From positions 1,001,812 through 1,065,811 of the forward strand of contig NC_087080.1 of assembly GCF_026151205.1 (NCBI RefSeq): a stretch of 64,000 bases of DNA, in the 5' to 3' direction. The stretch comes from Bolinopsis microptera (Eukaryota; Ctenophora; Tentaculata; Lobata; Bolinopsidae). A program made the translations under genes and the position numbers. The notes under the pieces were generated by a model. It was not told the DNA's origin and did not search any database. It was given only the letters and a program-made list of their open reading frames with translations. How positions within the stretch are numbered: the stretch's first letter is position 1; each line of letters opens with the position of its first letter. Positions 25,812 to 37,700 of this stretch are shown here, in pieces.

Positions 25812-27028
25812 TCAATCAAGCAGTATTATCACGATTATACCGATACTTCAGCTCTCAAATAACAAACATCTACTGTTGTACCCAATCCTTAGATTGGAAT
25901 CGGTGAAGTTATGGGCCGATATTAGGAATTTAGGGGCTTCTCTTGCTTCTCTTGCTTCTCTTGGGCTGGTCCCCAACAAAAAACCATTGATTTCATAATT
26001 ATAGCATCCCTAGCACCACTTCACCGCTGATGAAAGTTTTCCCATAGCTAGATCGGGTAGGAGTTGTATCTATCTGTTGTTCAACTTGCTGCTAAAAATT
26101 GGTTAAAATGGGATGGATTTTAATGAATTGGGAGCCTCTTAGTCTCGGATGGCTGAGAATTTAAATTAAGACCATGCAAAAATTTCCCGGCAAAATTGTA
26201 ACCCCATTATTTGTATTATCCGTGTTGTAGACAAGTTTTATGAGCGCTCCTTTAAAATGATAAAAACACAATAGCTCAGCCTGATCTCCCTAGCAGTCAC
26301 GTGACACATCGTGAGATGGCACCTCCCCCTCCAACTCACCTACCGGCTTTTCAACAATTTAAAAAATTAAATAATAAACTGCCGACTGCACAAAAATTAA
26401 TCATGGTTAATTAAAAGCATTGTGAAAAAACAAAGCGGTGGGTAGACTGTAGGGCGCGTACAATGCGGAGCCTGGGGTTGCTAATCTGATGACTCAGACT
26501 TTACGATCAGATTCTCATGGTTGGAACAGGAGCTCTGCGAGAAGAAATAGAAGAGAAAGAAGCAGCCTTGATACATTGATTATTTTCTAGCAACACTAAA
26601 TAATTGAAACACAATGAATTTTGCTGGTCCCGATCAAGCTGTAGACCTTGAGACTGTTATGTCATTATCAATCTATTGTGTGTGTTATTGGACTATTATG
26701 CGCCAATAAATGTAATGAGATATTTTGTAAAATGCTCAGGGACTATATTGGGCGATGTTGATTTTTTTTCGGATGCACCGTCATCCGTGCGCAGTGATAC
26801 CCAGATTTACCAGGATTCTTGGGAGGAAAAGGAAATCCAGCCTAACTTTCCTGGTGGAGCAAAATATTGATCCACGATTCACACTTACAGTTAAACCGAA
26901 AGAGAAAGCTGTCTAACTATTACCAACTGCTTTGAATTGACACAAATTGACAATATTGCACCATCAAGTCATTAATAATCGACTCCGGAAAATTTACAAG
27001 GTACCGGATAGGATTCCTTTTAGTAGAC

Positions 27029-28130
27029 CACCCAGCTTAGCTTTATATCAGCACTCAGTTACATCACTTTGTTACACCACCCAGCTTAGCTTTATATCAG
27101 CACTCAGTTACATCACTTTGTTACACCACCCAGCTTACCTTTATTATATCAGCACTCAGTTACATCACTTTGTTACACCACCCAGCTTAGCTTTATATCA
27201 GCACTCAGTTACATCACTTTGTTACACCACCCAGCTTAGCTTTATATCAGCACTCAGTTACATCACTTTGTTACACCACCCAGCTTAGCTTTATATCAGC
27301 ACTCAGTTACATCACTTTGTTACACCACCCAGCTTAGCTTTATATCAGCACTCAGTTACATCACTTTGTTACACCACCCAGCTTAGCTTTATATCAGCAC
27401 TCAGTTACATCACTTTGTTACACCACCCAGCTTAGCTTTATATCAGCACTCAGTTACATCACTTTGTTACACCACCCAGCTTAGCTTTATATCAGCACTC
27501 AGTTACATCACTTTGTTACACCACCCAGCTTAGCTTTATTATATCAGCACTCAGTTACATCACTTTGTTACACCACCCAGCTTAGCTTTATATCAGCACT
27601 CAGTTACATCACTTTGTTACACCACCCAGCTTAGCTTTATTATATCAGCACTCAGTTACATCACTTTGTTACACCACCCAGCTTAGCTTTATTATATCAG
27701 CACTCAGTTACATCACTTTGTTACACCACCCAGCTTAGCTTTATATCAGCACTCAGTTACATCACTTTGTTACACCACCCAGCTTAGCTTTATATCAGCA
27801 CTCAGTTACATCACTTTGTTACACCACCCAGCTTAGCTTTATATCAGCACTCAGTTACATCACTTTGTTACACCACCCAGCTTAGCTTTATATCAGCACT
27901 CAGTTACATCACTTTGTTACACCACCCAGCTTAGCTTTATATCAGCACTCAGTTACATCACTTTGTTACACCACCCAGCTTAGCTTTATATCAGCACTCA
28001 GTTACATCACTTTGTTACACCACCCAGCTTAGCTTTATATCAGCACTCAGTTACATCACTTTGTTACACCACCCAGCTTAGCTTTATATCAGCACTCAGT
28101 TACATCACTTTGTTACACCACCCAGCTTAC
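27029..28130 (+). repeat. 49-52-bp minisatellite, about 22 copies
   Basis: The unit runs from ccacccagcttagctttata through gcactcagttacatcac to tttgttaca. A 3-bp tta variant gives 52-bp units at several non-adjacent positions. Intronic; open frames through it are artefacts. Confidence 0.97.
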
Positions 28131-28599
28131 CTTACAACCCTTCTCTCTGTTGGGTCAGTGGTCAGCTTAATACTCACTTTGTTCAGCCCTCATTATTGGG
28201 GGATCCCAATCTGGAAAGTAATAGTTTCAATGATTTTGAACATATTATATAATATATACATGCGGGCCTCTGTGTTGGTAAGAGGCATTATGATTGGAGC
28301 TGGAGACTCACAGAACCACTTTGATTGGGTCATGCACGTGGTTTCTAAATGGGTCACGTGACTAAATTTACTGTTAAATTATTCATGCGGTCACTTTTAG
28401 GCAGTATAATGTTTTCTGTCTAATGAGTCCCAATTGCATGTCGAAGCCTCGCATTTTCTCTGAATTATGGAACCAAATTTGGGATGCCATTAACATGAAA
28501 ATTAAAATCCCAATATAAATTTAAATGATGTGGTAGCCCCGCCCTAGGATGTATTTAGAGGTTAGAACGTGTTCCGTCTGCAAGTAGGCCCCACGGGGT

Positions 28600-28937
28600 C
28601 TGATACATCAGCAGATATTGTCCCTCCCCTCCCCTCGCCCTCGCCCTCCCCCTCCCTGATACATCAGCAGATATTGTCCCTCCCCTCCCCTCCCTTCCCC
28701 TCCCCCTCCCTGATACATCAGCAGATGTTGTCCCTCCCCTCCCCTCCCCTCGCCCTCCCCCTCCCTGATACATCAGCAGATGTTGTCCCTCCCCTCCCCT
28801 CCCCTCGCCCTCCCCCTCCCTGATACATCAGCAGATGCTGTCCCTCTCCTCCCCTTGCCCTCCCCCTCCCTGATACATCAGCAGATGCTGTCCCTCCCCT
28901 CCCCTCCCTGATACATCAGCAGATGCTGTCCCTCTCC
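28600..28937 (+). repeat. CT-rich minisatellite with TGATACATCAGCAGAT anchor, 7 copies
   Basis: Units of roughly 35-60 bp share tgatacatcagcagat followed by tgtccctcccctcccc tracts of varying length. The strand asymmetry (C/T against G/A) could support triplex or non-B DNA. Confidence 0.95.
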
Positions 28938-30188
28938 GGCTTCAACCATGGAATCCGGGAATCGCGCTGTGCCAAACAATGATTTTAGGTGTTTTTAAAA
29001 TAGAAATATCTTACAACAATCTGGACATTCTTAGAATGATGATTTTATATCTGACGGCACTCCGATCTGAGAACGTCAGACCAACTTTCGTATTTGCCGG
29101 AGATTATAAATCCGTAGTTGATCATTGGCCTAATTTTCTATTGAGCAAATCTTGTACATACGATATTAAAAATAGTCGATGCCAATGACAATTTTGAAAT
29201 TTTATCTCAAAAGGAGACATTTTGGCCAGAATAATTTCATAATGTTAATCAAGAATAAACTATTTCAAACGCATAATAGCTTATTGATTATTACTTAATG
29301 TCCAAATTTCCTATTCCGATTGGTTAAATTTCGGGAGCAATGACCTCAATGTTGGTCTGTGCCGGGGATGAATTATCGGGATCTATTACTAGCACGTATT
29401 ATAAGTAATCAGCTTCCGGAACTTCCTCTATCGAGTCTATTCGGGAGAAATATTAAAATGGATGGCTTCTCAGAATCTGCTTGCGACCTTTTTGGTATTA
29501 AATTTAGTTGAGTTATTATGGGTATAACTCTGATGATAATCATGTGTGCTCGGATAAAGGAGCGCTGTTTCTTGTTATGATAGGTTCTTCTGAGATCACC
29601 AAATAGTTATCAATTTACCTTTGTTCTGGTGATACAGTGCTGGTAGTCTATATACTAATTGCTAATGATGGACCAAGTTCTACCGAATCCAGATTAGAAA
29701 CAATTCCCGATCCCGTACGTAATATCATTCGTCCGTTACATCACTGGAAATTTCATTCCCCGTCTGAAACATTACTGAAGATTTGTAACAATGCCTGGAT
29801 CCGTAAGTCTCCCGGTCTGAAACAAGTCTGAAACATCCCTGAAACCAGTCACCCTCGCTAGACTTGGTTGGAAATTGGTAGAAATCTGCTAATACTAACT
29901 ACCCTGAAGCAAGGCGGAAGCCTGACTATTACATGTATCTGGGTAGTGGCCGTCCCGTTCATAAGGTAGCTGTGTTATAATAAGCAGTGATCATGAGAGA
30001 ATATCTGTTATCTCCTCCTCCGAGACTCCCTGATAACTCTAATCGGCTTGCTTTGTCCAATCTGGCCTTATCAGCGGTGAACACAAAATGCTTTTGTGCT
30101 ATCGCTTATCATAGACTGTATCTGCGGGGGTCTTTAGTCCTGTGATCACGTGACCTGATTTAGTCCTTCGTATAATCAGTTAGAACTA

Positions 30189-30217
30189 TATAATAACGCT
30201 AATGTTTATGAAGGAGC
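30189..30217 (+). mobile_element. 29-bp insertion with TATGAAGGAG core
   Basis: The insert ends aatgtttatgaaggagc. It lies between perfect 15-bp duplications, aatcagttagaacta, at 30174-30188 and 30218-30232. Three similar insertions are at 35958, 38547 and 54909 (reverse). Confidence 0.65.
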
Positions 30218-31434
30218 AATCAGTTAGAACTAATTTAAGAGAGGGAGAGGATGTCTCATCAGTTCACTAGATTTATAAATATATAAACCGCATGTGGGTA
30301 GAAAGGTATACCAGCGTGGCCATACCCCGGGCTTCATTAACCATGTGCACAAGCAAAAACCATCTAAATACTAGCTAAATAGCTTAAGTCTGGGATTTGT
30401 CGGGGGGTTAGAGATAGTTACGTGTAGACGGAGTACGTCCGGAGCACGTGCGGAGTACGTCCCGAGCACGTGCAGCAGAATGCGCGCTCACTCCAGTCTC
30501 ATTATTACCTGCCCGTAAAGCAGAGACCTATAGTTTCTCTTAATTATCGGAGATTTATAAGACAAAAGATCTAGACCCGCTGTGGGCTTAGTCCGCATCT
30601 CCCCTCCCATAATTTGTATCGTAGCCAGTAGGGAGGAGAGTAACCATAGCAACTATCTAGTAACCAGAGTAACCCTGTAGTAGTACTGACCACGTGACCT
30701 ACTGACAACGTGACCTACTGACCACGTGACCTGCTGACTGGAGGAGGGTTATGTAAACACGGCTCTTATCTCGCTCTAACACACACTCTAACACAGTATG
30801 AGTTCTATACTACTGTAGAGGCAACGTCTCCAGACATAAGGGAAGTTCTTTCTCAGTTCCAACTCGGATTAGAGTACATATTAGTGAATTAGGTTTGTAC
30901 AATAACCCGGGGGAGGCCGGTACCTTGCGCAAACTGATAGATCCCTTCCAATTGTTCAAGTAGCGGAAATAGCTAGTTATAAGTCCCTCGATACTCCATT
31001 TGGAAAAGCAGTTGATCCCTGAAATGTGGGGGAATTGAAATGATAAATGATAGGAAGGGTTTAAAATCAACTCCCGATTGCAGATAAGCAGATAGGATCT
31101 GTAGTAATGGGAGAACCAAGGCTTTTGCTCGGGGATAAACATTTAACTTTATTGTTTTAAAATTACATATCGCATACCAATTATGTGTCCATAGTTCATT
31201 TGAGCTGACCAGGATAAATTTGGTTATATCGCGGGCCGGGGTTAAGTCAGTCTAAGTTGATTTGGGCGGCCGACCGGCGCCGGCAATGATAAATTGTGCA
31301 CTGCAACATAAAAGAAAACAGTTGTGAAATTTTAAAATTGAATTTTGGTACCATGAAATTTTGCGCACGGGTACAGGTTAATATGTATACCCGCACATTT
31401 CGTTCAACACTTTCACCCACCCATTTTCTCACCT

Positions 31435-31759
31435 CAATTTTACCATAAAATCACCAAAACAGCAGGACAACTGATAACTGATCATTTGATTTTCACCTGA
31501 TTTTAGATAACCTCCCACCATAAGACCAGCTCCAAGGTTTATGTCAAGGTCACAGGATCCAGAATATTCCTCGCCAAAAAACCCCAGAGTTTTTGTAGTG
31601 TAACTATGGTAACTATCAGAGTTTTTTGCCAGATCACTCACCGACCAGATAGACTCTAAATTTAATGTAATTAATTTGACGATGTTACGTGCGAAATGTT
31701 TCATGTCATCGCAGATAGCTCTACTTTGCTCTAAAACCTCCTGTGCCACCCCCGCCTTG
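31435..31759 (-). CDS. Candidate exon on the minus strand, unknown protein
   Basis: Read on the minus strand, an acceptor ttattttgtag ends at 31760 and the frame stays open for about 108 codons to a donor ag|gtgaga at 31434. Internal donors gtgagt (after 31642) and gtgaaa (after 31497) could shorten it. The peptide starts KAGVAQEVLEQSRAICDDM, continues FARNIVKLITLNLESIW and later has SGSCDLDINLGAGLMVGGYL. Composition is protein-like, with an amphipathic first half. No family is recognised and no partner exon was found, so it may be a gene nested in the intron of the + strand gene or a decayed element. Confidence 0.3.
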
Positions 31760-32447
31760 CTACAAAATAATTACCCCTTAAAATTTGAGTACTTTTTGAA
31801 CTTCAACGCCTAAATTTCCTATATAATTTAACAGATGCGCGGCGTTACCATAGCAACTATCTAGTAACCAGGCGAGAAAGGCAGGAAGGGAGGGAGGTTT
31901 TAACAGAACAAGTAGACGGGAAGATTTATTTGGGGGTGCCAGGGGATTGTCCCCCGATTTTCTCAAGACAACGCAACAGCCATGACATGTGAATTAGTAA
32001 ATTTTTCTTTGATGAACTTTTAAATCCGCGGAGCAACTGAAACGGGAGAATTATGAAATACATATGTTGAGTTGCTTTGTCATTAAAATGCAATTTGAAG
32101 CCACTCCAATGGTAGCTGGCGAGGAGAATTTAAATTATCCCTCTGTAAAATATGTCAACTAAAATATATCGCGAGAGAGGCTGCATGCTATCGGAATTTA
32201 TGTAAAAATAAGATGTAAATATCGGAGATGAGCGGGGTTGTTAGGAGAGAAATTAACAAGATGTTGTTAAACTAGCTTACTCAGTGAGTTTGTAGCCCGT
32301 GATAGTGCCACTTAACTTTGTCTACTGCAGAGGAGAGAGTAAACCTTGTACTTGTAGTTGTAACATGATGTCGACATCCTAAATCTCAGACTCGCCTCTT
32401 GGTACCCCCTCCTCATCGAGAATATCCCAAGAATCATGTGATCGACA

Positions 32448-32449
<2 letters not shown>

Positions 32450-32540
<91 letters not shown>
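32450..32540 (+). repeat. (TC)n microsatellite
   Basis: About 45 uninterrupted TC dinucleotides. The Arg-Glu open frames on the other strand are artefacts. Confidence 0.98.
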
Positions 32541-32543
<3 letters not shown>

Positions 32544-33309
32544 AAGAAATATTACAATCACCTATCGGGGAATAACACGCAGCGCTCAAATCTTTGATAT
32601 GCCTTCCCGTTAATTATTCGAAATTTGTCAAGGTCAAAGTTTTGTGCTGTCAAATATTTAATAATAACGTGAGAGCCCCTGTCAATAATTCTGGTATCCT
32701 CGCCTTATTGATGATTTGCGGTAATACGCGCAAGCCAGGCCCGGCAACGTCACAGCAGTATAGAGGATTTTGGAATCTGTGAATTTATTTTTAAACGTAT
32801 GCAGGGATTTTGGAAGCCAGTGCCACAGCTTGGGCGGCAACTGGTAAATTTTCTTTTGAGATTAATTTTGAAAAGTTGACTCCGAAGATGGGTGAAATTC
32901 AACAATTTATAAAGGCTAATATGGCTTGGTGCTTTCCTTTGAACTTTCAGAGTGCCACAGAGAAACCAAAAGCAGGTGATGTGACCAAATTCAGTTTTAT
33001 GCTAGTATTTTGTTTGGCAGTAATGAACTTTCACAAATAATTTAACCTGAAAATGAGAGATTACTGGTAATTGTCCCATTATTTAAGATTGATCTTTATC
33101 ATACAGGTAGGATAACTACACGATTATTACGCACAGTCATTTATAATGGCATTCGATATAATAAATATTGGAAATCGTATTATGATAAAGCTGTCAAATT
33201 TCGCTGTGTGTGGTACTGAAAATGATTGATTACATGATGAATAGTCCTCGTAATATCCCAGCAATAATAGTCCTCCGCAAGACATTGTGTACTACATGGA
33301 GTAGTGTAC

Positions 33310-33480
33310 CTTGTGGAACCTTATTTTAGTGGTAAATGTTAAATAATTATAAGATTATACTAATGGAATCTTAATTTTAGTGGTAAATGTTAAATAATTA
33401 TAAGATTATACTAATGGAATCTTAATTTTAGTGGTAAAATTAGAATAACTACAAGGATTAAAGGGTGGAATTTTAGTTGA
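33310..33480 (+). repeat. AT-rich repeat of about 54 bp, three decaying copies
   Basis: Copies of cttaattttagtggtaaa followed by tgttaaataattataag. The third is diverged. Confidence 0.75.
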
Positions 33481-33730
33481 AAATTTGAAATACCTATAAG
33501 GTTATACTGACAGAACCTTAATTTCACCGGTAAATAACTAGAGCTAGAGTATGGAAACGTTACAATAACTGGCAGGAACCCAGTGTAGTGCCGGACAATA
33601 GGACCACATAACTGATAAAGATGTCAACAAACTGAAGACGCACACACCCAGTGACAGTAACAATTACCGTCCCATTCAAAAACAGGTACCCTAACAAACA
33701 AGCAGACACACAAACAGACAAACTTACATT

Positions 33731-34781
33731 AACCGTATTAACCCGACTGTGTGCTCAGGTGCTGGGAGAATGGCCAGCTCCTGGTAACCATGACACGTTA
33801 CCATAGTAACCATGACACGTTACCCTAGTAACCATGACACGTTACCCTAGTAACCATGACACGTTACCCTAGTAACCATGACACGTTACCCTAGTAACCA
33901 TGACACGTTACCCTGGTAACCATGACACGTTACCCTAGTAACCATGACACGTTACCCTGGTAACCATGACACGTTACCCTAGTAACCATGACACGTTACC
34001 CTGGTAACCATGACACGTTACCCTGGTAACCATGACATGTTACCCTAGTAACCATGACACGTTACCCTAGTAACCATGACACGTTACCCTGGTAACCATG
34101 ACACGTTACCCTGGTAACCATGACACGTTACCCTGGTAACCATGACACGTTACCCTAGTAACCATGACACGTTACCCTAGTAACCATGACACGTTACCCT
34201 GGTAACCATGACACGTTACCCTGGTAACCATGACACGTTACCCTGGTAACCATGACACGTTACCCTGGTAACCATGACACGTTACCCTGGTAACCATGAC
34301 ACGTTACCCTGGTAACCATGACACGTTACCCTGGTAACCATGACACGTTACCCTAGTAACCATGACACGTTACCCTAGTAACCATGACACGTTACCCTAG
34401 TAACCATGACACGTTACCCTGGTAACCATGACACGTTACCCTGGTAACCATGACACGTTACCCTGGTAACCATGACACGTTACCCTGGTAACCATGACAT
34501 GTTACCCTAGTAACCATGACACGTTACCCTAGTAACCATGACACGTTACCCTAGTAACCATGACACGTTACCCTAGTAACCATGACACGTTACCCTAGTA
34601 ACCATGACACGTTACCCTAGTAACCATGACACGTTACCCTAGTAACCATGGCACGTTACCCTAGTAACCATGGCACGTTACCCTAGTAACCATAGCACGT
34701 TACCCTGGTAACCATAGCACGTTAACCTAGTAACCGTATTAACCCGACTGTGTGCTCAGGTGCTAGGAGAATGGCCAGCTC
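33731..34781 (+). repeat. 22-bp array of X-box-like palindromes between copies of a 50-bp splice-acceptor segment
   Basis: A 50-bp segment holding the intron end (actgtgtgctcag) and the first 22 bp of the next exon occurs at 33731-33780 and again at 34732-34781 with one difference (ctggga/ctagga). Between them are about 43 units of 22 bp, gtaaccatgacacgttaccc plus tg or ta. Each unit junction reads GTTACCCTGGTAACC or GTTACCCTAGTAACC, which fits the RFX X-box consensus GTNRCC-N(0-3)-RGYAAC. Only the second copy continues into the full exon. Confidence 0.95.
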
Positions 34782-37700
34782 TTCCAGCTCTACCTCAATT
34801 CAAACAGACCAGCAAGGGTGACCTGAGGCCGTGGAGGAGCCTGGATAACACGGCGGCTCAACTTCTGGCAGCAAAGTATAGCCAGCATAAACCTATCGGA
34901 CAGAGGTGAGGCCTGTTAACTGTTTTTCTGATTCAATTGTGTTTTTATTTTGTGTTGTTTTGATCACTATATTATGTGCCACACTAGATGCTTTATAGTC
35001 GCCTGTTTTGTTGTGTCAGTACGGTATTCTGTCCGGCTGATTGTTCCGAACCACTGGTAACATAGTTCAAAAATATCATCTGATATTTATTGGACCCTAC
35101 GTACCATTGTCCGCCTTCTACCAGTGTTCCGACCGTCTCAGCAATTACAAATCTTATTGTATTTTTTACATCAGACAATGTTTCATATAAAACGGTAATC
35201 TTGCTTGGCAGAAATTTTTCGCACGACTATTATCAGTTCTTTATTTGCTCATCAACCTCAATTCTCCTTCTATTTCACCCAATAATCGCAATGGAAAAAG
35301 GTAGCATTGTGTTTCACCTCCCCGACCATCTGCCCGGTATCAATCAATACTCAATAATCCTTAATTAACACTTTAACGAGGTTTTCCTAAAGCTTATGCC
35401 CAAATTGACAAGGTTAAATTTCTCGGTGCTCCAAATAATTGCCGTTTTTCCACACACTGATTGGAGGCGCGTGCCTGTTTTTCTACGATAACTTTTTCCT
35501 AGTAAAAAGTTGTCCTGTTATACCCCAATTGCATTATAATGGCTAGGAAAAATAAAGGAAAAATAAGCATGGTTAATTGGGCCGGGGGAGAGCCCTATAT
35601 ATAATAGTATACTAAACGAACAGCTGATTGAATTATCAATAGTTTTGCAGTGTTTATTACTTTGCACTCACAAAAAATCTTGTAGATTAATATTTGGCCT
35701 GTTTTGCGGGCGCAGGATGTGAAGGGTTAATGTGATTAAGAAGGGTTTCACCAATAAACACTTCATATTTCCCTTCCAAAGATACACTAGCTCCAGCTGG
35801 CTCGACTTAATTTATTCTACTTTTAACCGGATTACACGGTCTTCAAATATCCAAATATTTATAGAATTATATTTAATAAGTGCATGACACCCACTGGGAT
35901 GGGATAGTATCAAGATATGATCCCCATATCCCCCTCAAAACACCTGGGATATAACAGTAGTATTTATGAAGGAGCAAGGGATATAACAGACGGATGTTTA
36001 GGTCATGTGACAGGTCGCCTGATAGTCTGCGGAGGCAGGGGTGTGGTTTAAGCTGTTACTTTTTATCATAATAGGTGCCATATCTTGGTGGAGTTTTTAC
36101 AATAATTAACTTAATTCAATGGTAGTTGGAGGGCTGTAAGCAGGTTGTACCACCGGGAGTAGACTGTGTTTTGTGTGATGTTGGGTTGCAGCGAGCCATG
36201 TACTGACAAACCGTTAATCGCAAACCTTCAACAAAAAATTTGTTGAAATTCGGCTTGTCGGTTGTCGGGCTACTCTCACAAATTTCTCGAAATACGATTT
36301 GTTGAAATACAAATCTCACTTTATTGTGCATGAGTCGTGGGGGTGAACCGAACATGAACTGTAGGACTTGTCGAGCTTAGTAGCAGGTGTTAATGGAGCC
36401 ACCAAAACTTTAAAGGCTTAGAAATTGGACCAATGGGAGGTTATTATTATGAAATGGTGAATATTACCAGTGATAGATAGTCGATATATATGAGATTCAG
36501 GATGCTCCTCCCAATGGTTTGTTCGGTTACACCACTGTTTAATTATATATTATTACGGAAGTAGGAGCGGGTTAAAGGTTTAGATTTGATAATAAATAAA
36601 AGTAAATCTCGGGTTGAATTGTAATCATTGGTCACGGTGTACTGTGTGTGTGTGTGTGTGGTTGTAATAGAATCGATGAACCAATCTCTTGAGAAGCAAT
36701 GTTAAAGTTGGAAAATTAAACCTGTAAACTCACGACCAAGTATTGGTTTAAATATTAATATTTAAAGGGTTAAATATTTCGGCGGGGTGCGCTGAGTTAT
36801 CATATCAACAAGAGATTTTCTGTGGAAATGTTGTGAGATTAAACTGCATTTGCTGGTATTATGTTAAGTCGTGTAGATTTAAGTTCACTATAACTATGGC
36901 TGGGATGATGATAAGGTTTTATACTGATTTGGTTACTGATTTGGTTACTGATTGGTTACTGATTTGGTTACTGTCGTATAGATTTAAATTCACTATAACT
37001 ATGTTGGTATTATGTTAAGTCGTGTAGATTTAAATTCACTATAACTATGGAAAAGGTTACGCAGATGATCTCAGGCTGTAATTAAAAGTTAAAGGGTGTG
37101 GAATACGATATTATTAGCCTTTGTGGATATCTGAGATAAATATGACCCTGAAGTAACCTTGGTACTACATTATGTTTCTATCTTGTAATGTAGCACCCAT
37201 AGCTCCCACACTTTCAGTCGGATTTCAATATCTCTTTTTCCAGTGGCTCATAAAACGTTGAGTTCTCGGAATAAAGGGTCTTTCAAAAGTTTACATATTA
37301 TGGTGACTTCTCTATGAAACCTAGAAGTTCGAAAAAAACAACATTTATAATGTAAGTCACGTGACACATCTTGCAGATAGAAATCCCTGTAAATTCTCCT
37401 GATCTAAATTTAAACACAACAAAATGTTTTGATAGTAAATTAGCATTATCGGATAGACTAAACACAGTGAAACAGTGTTTCCGTCGCCGCTAATCCCAGT
37501 TTGTAACAAATTTCCCCAGCCAATCAGTGCTGAAAATTATAAACTTTTTTCCAATCTTCCTAAACAGGCTCCTAATCCGATTACATTGCGTCTGTTGCAA
37601 GTCGATATTAATTGCTATTTTTTCTTAATTCAAATTTCCTCCTTCCCAACATTTAATAACATGGTCCGTACGCACGCGTGTGCCTGGCCGACTGGCCAGG

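Larger units (their letters stand above)
28131..33309. other. Intronic/intergenic interval, mostly unique AT-rich DNA
   Basis: Contains the CT-rich array, a tiny insertion at 30189, CACGTG-rich patches (30425-30480, 30685-30740), the minus-strand candidate exon at 31435-31759 and a TC run, all listed separately. A GTTACCATAGCAAC-type motif occurs at 30640-30660 and 31846-31870. No tRNA-like or snRNA-like sequence was recognised. Confidence 0.5.

Noticed and set aside
26676-26868. Exon-like frame SDAPSSVRSDTQIYQDSWEE
   Set aside because: Composition is plausible, but no acceptor/donor pair gives phases compatible with the exons at 21869 and 34760.
32312-32561. Arg-Glu repeat proteins
   Set aside because: Direct translation of a TC/GA microsatellite.
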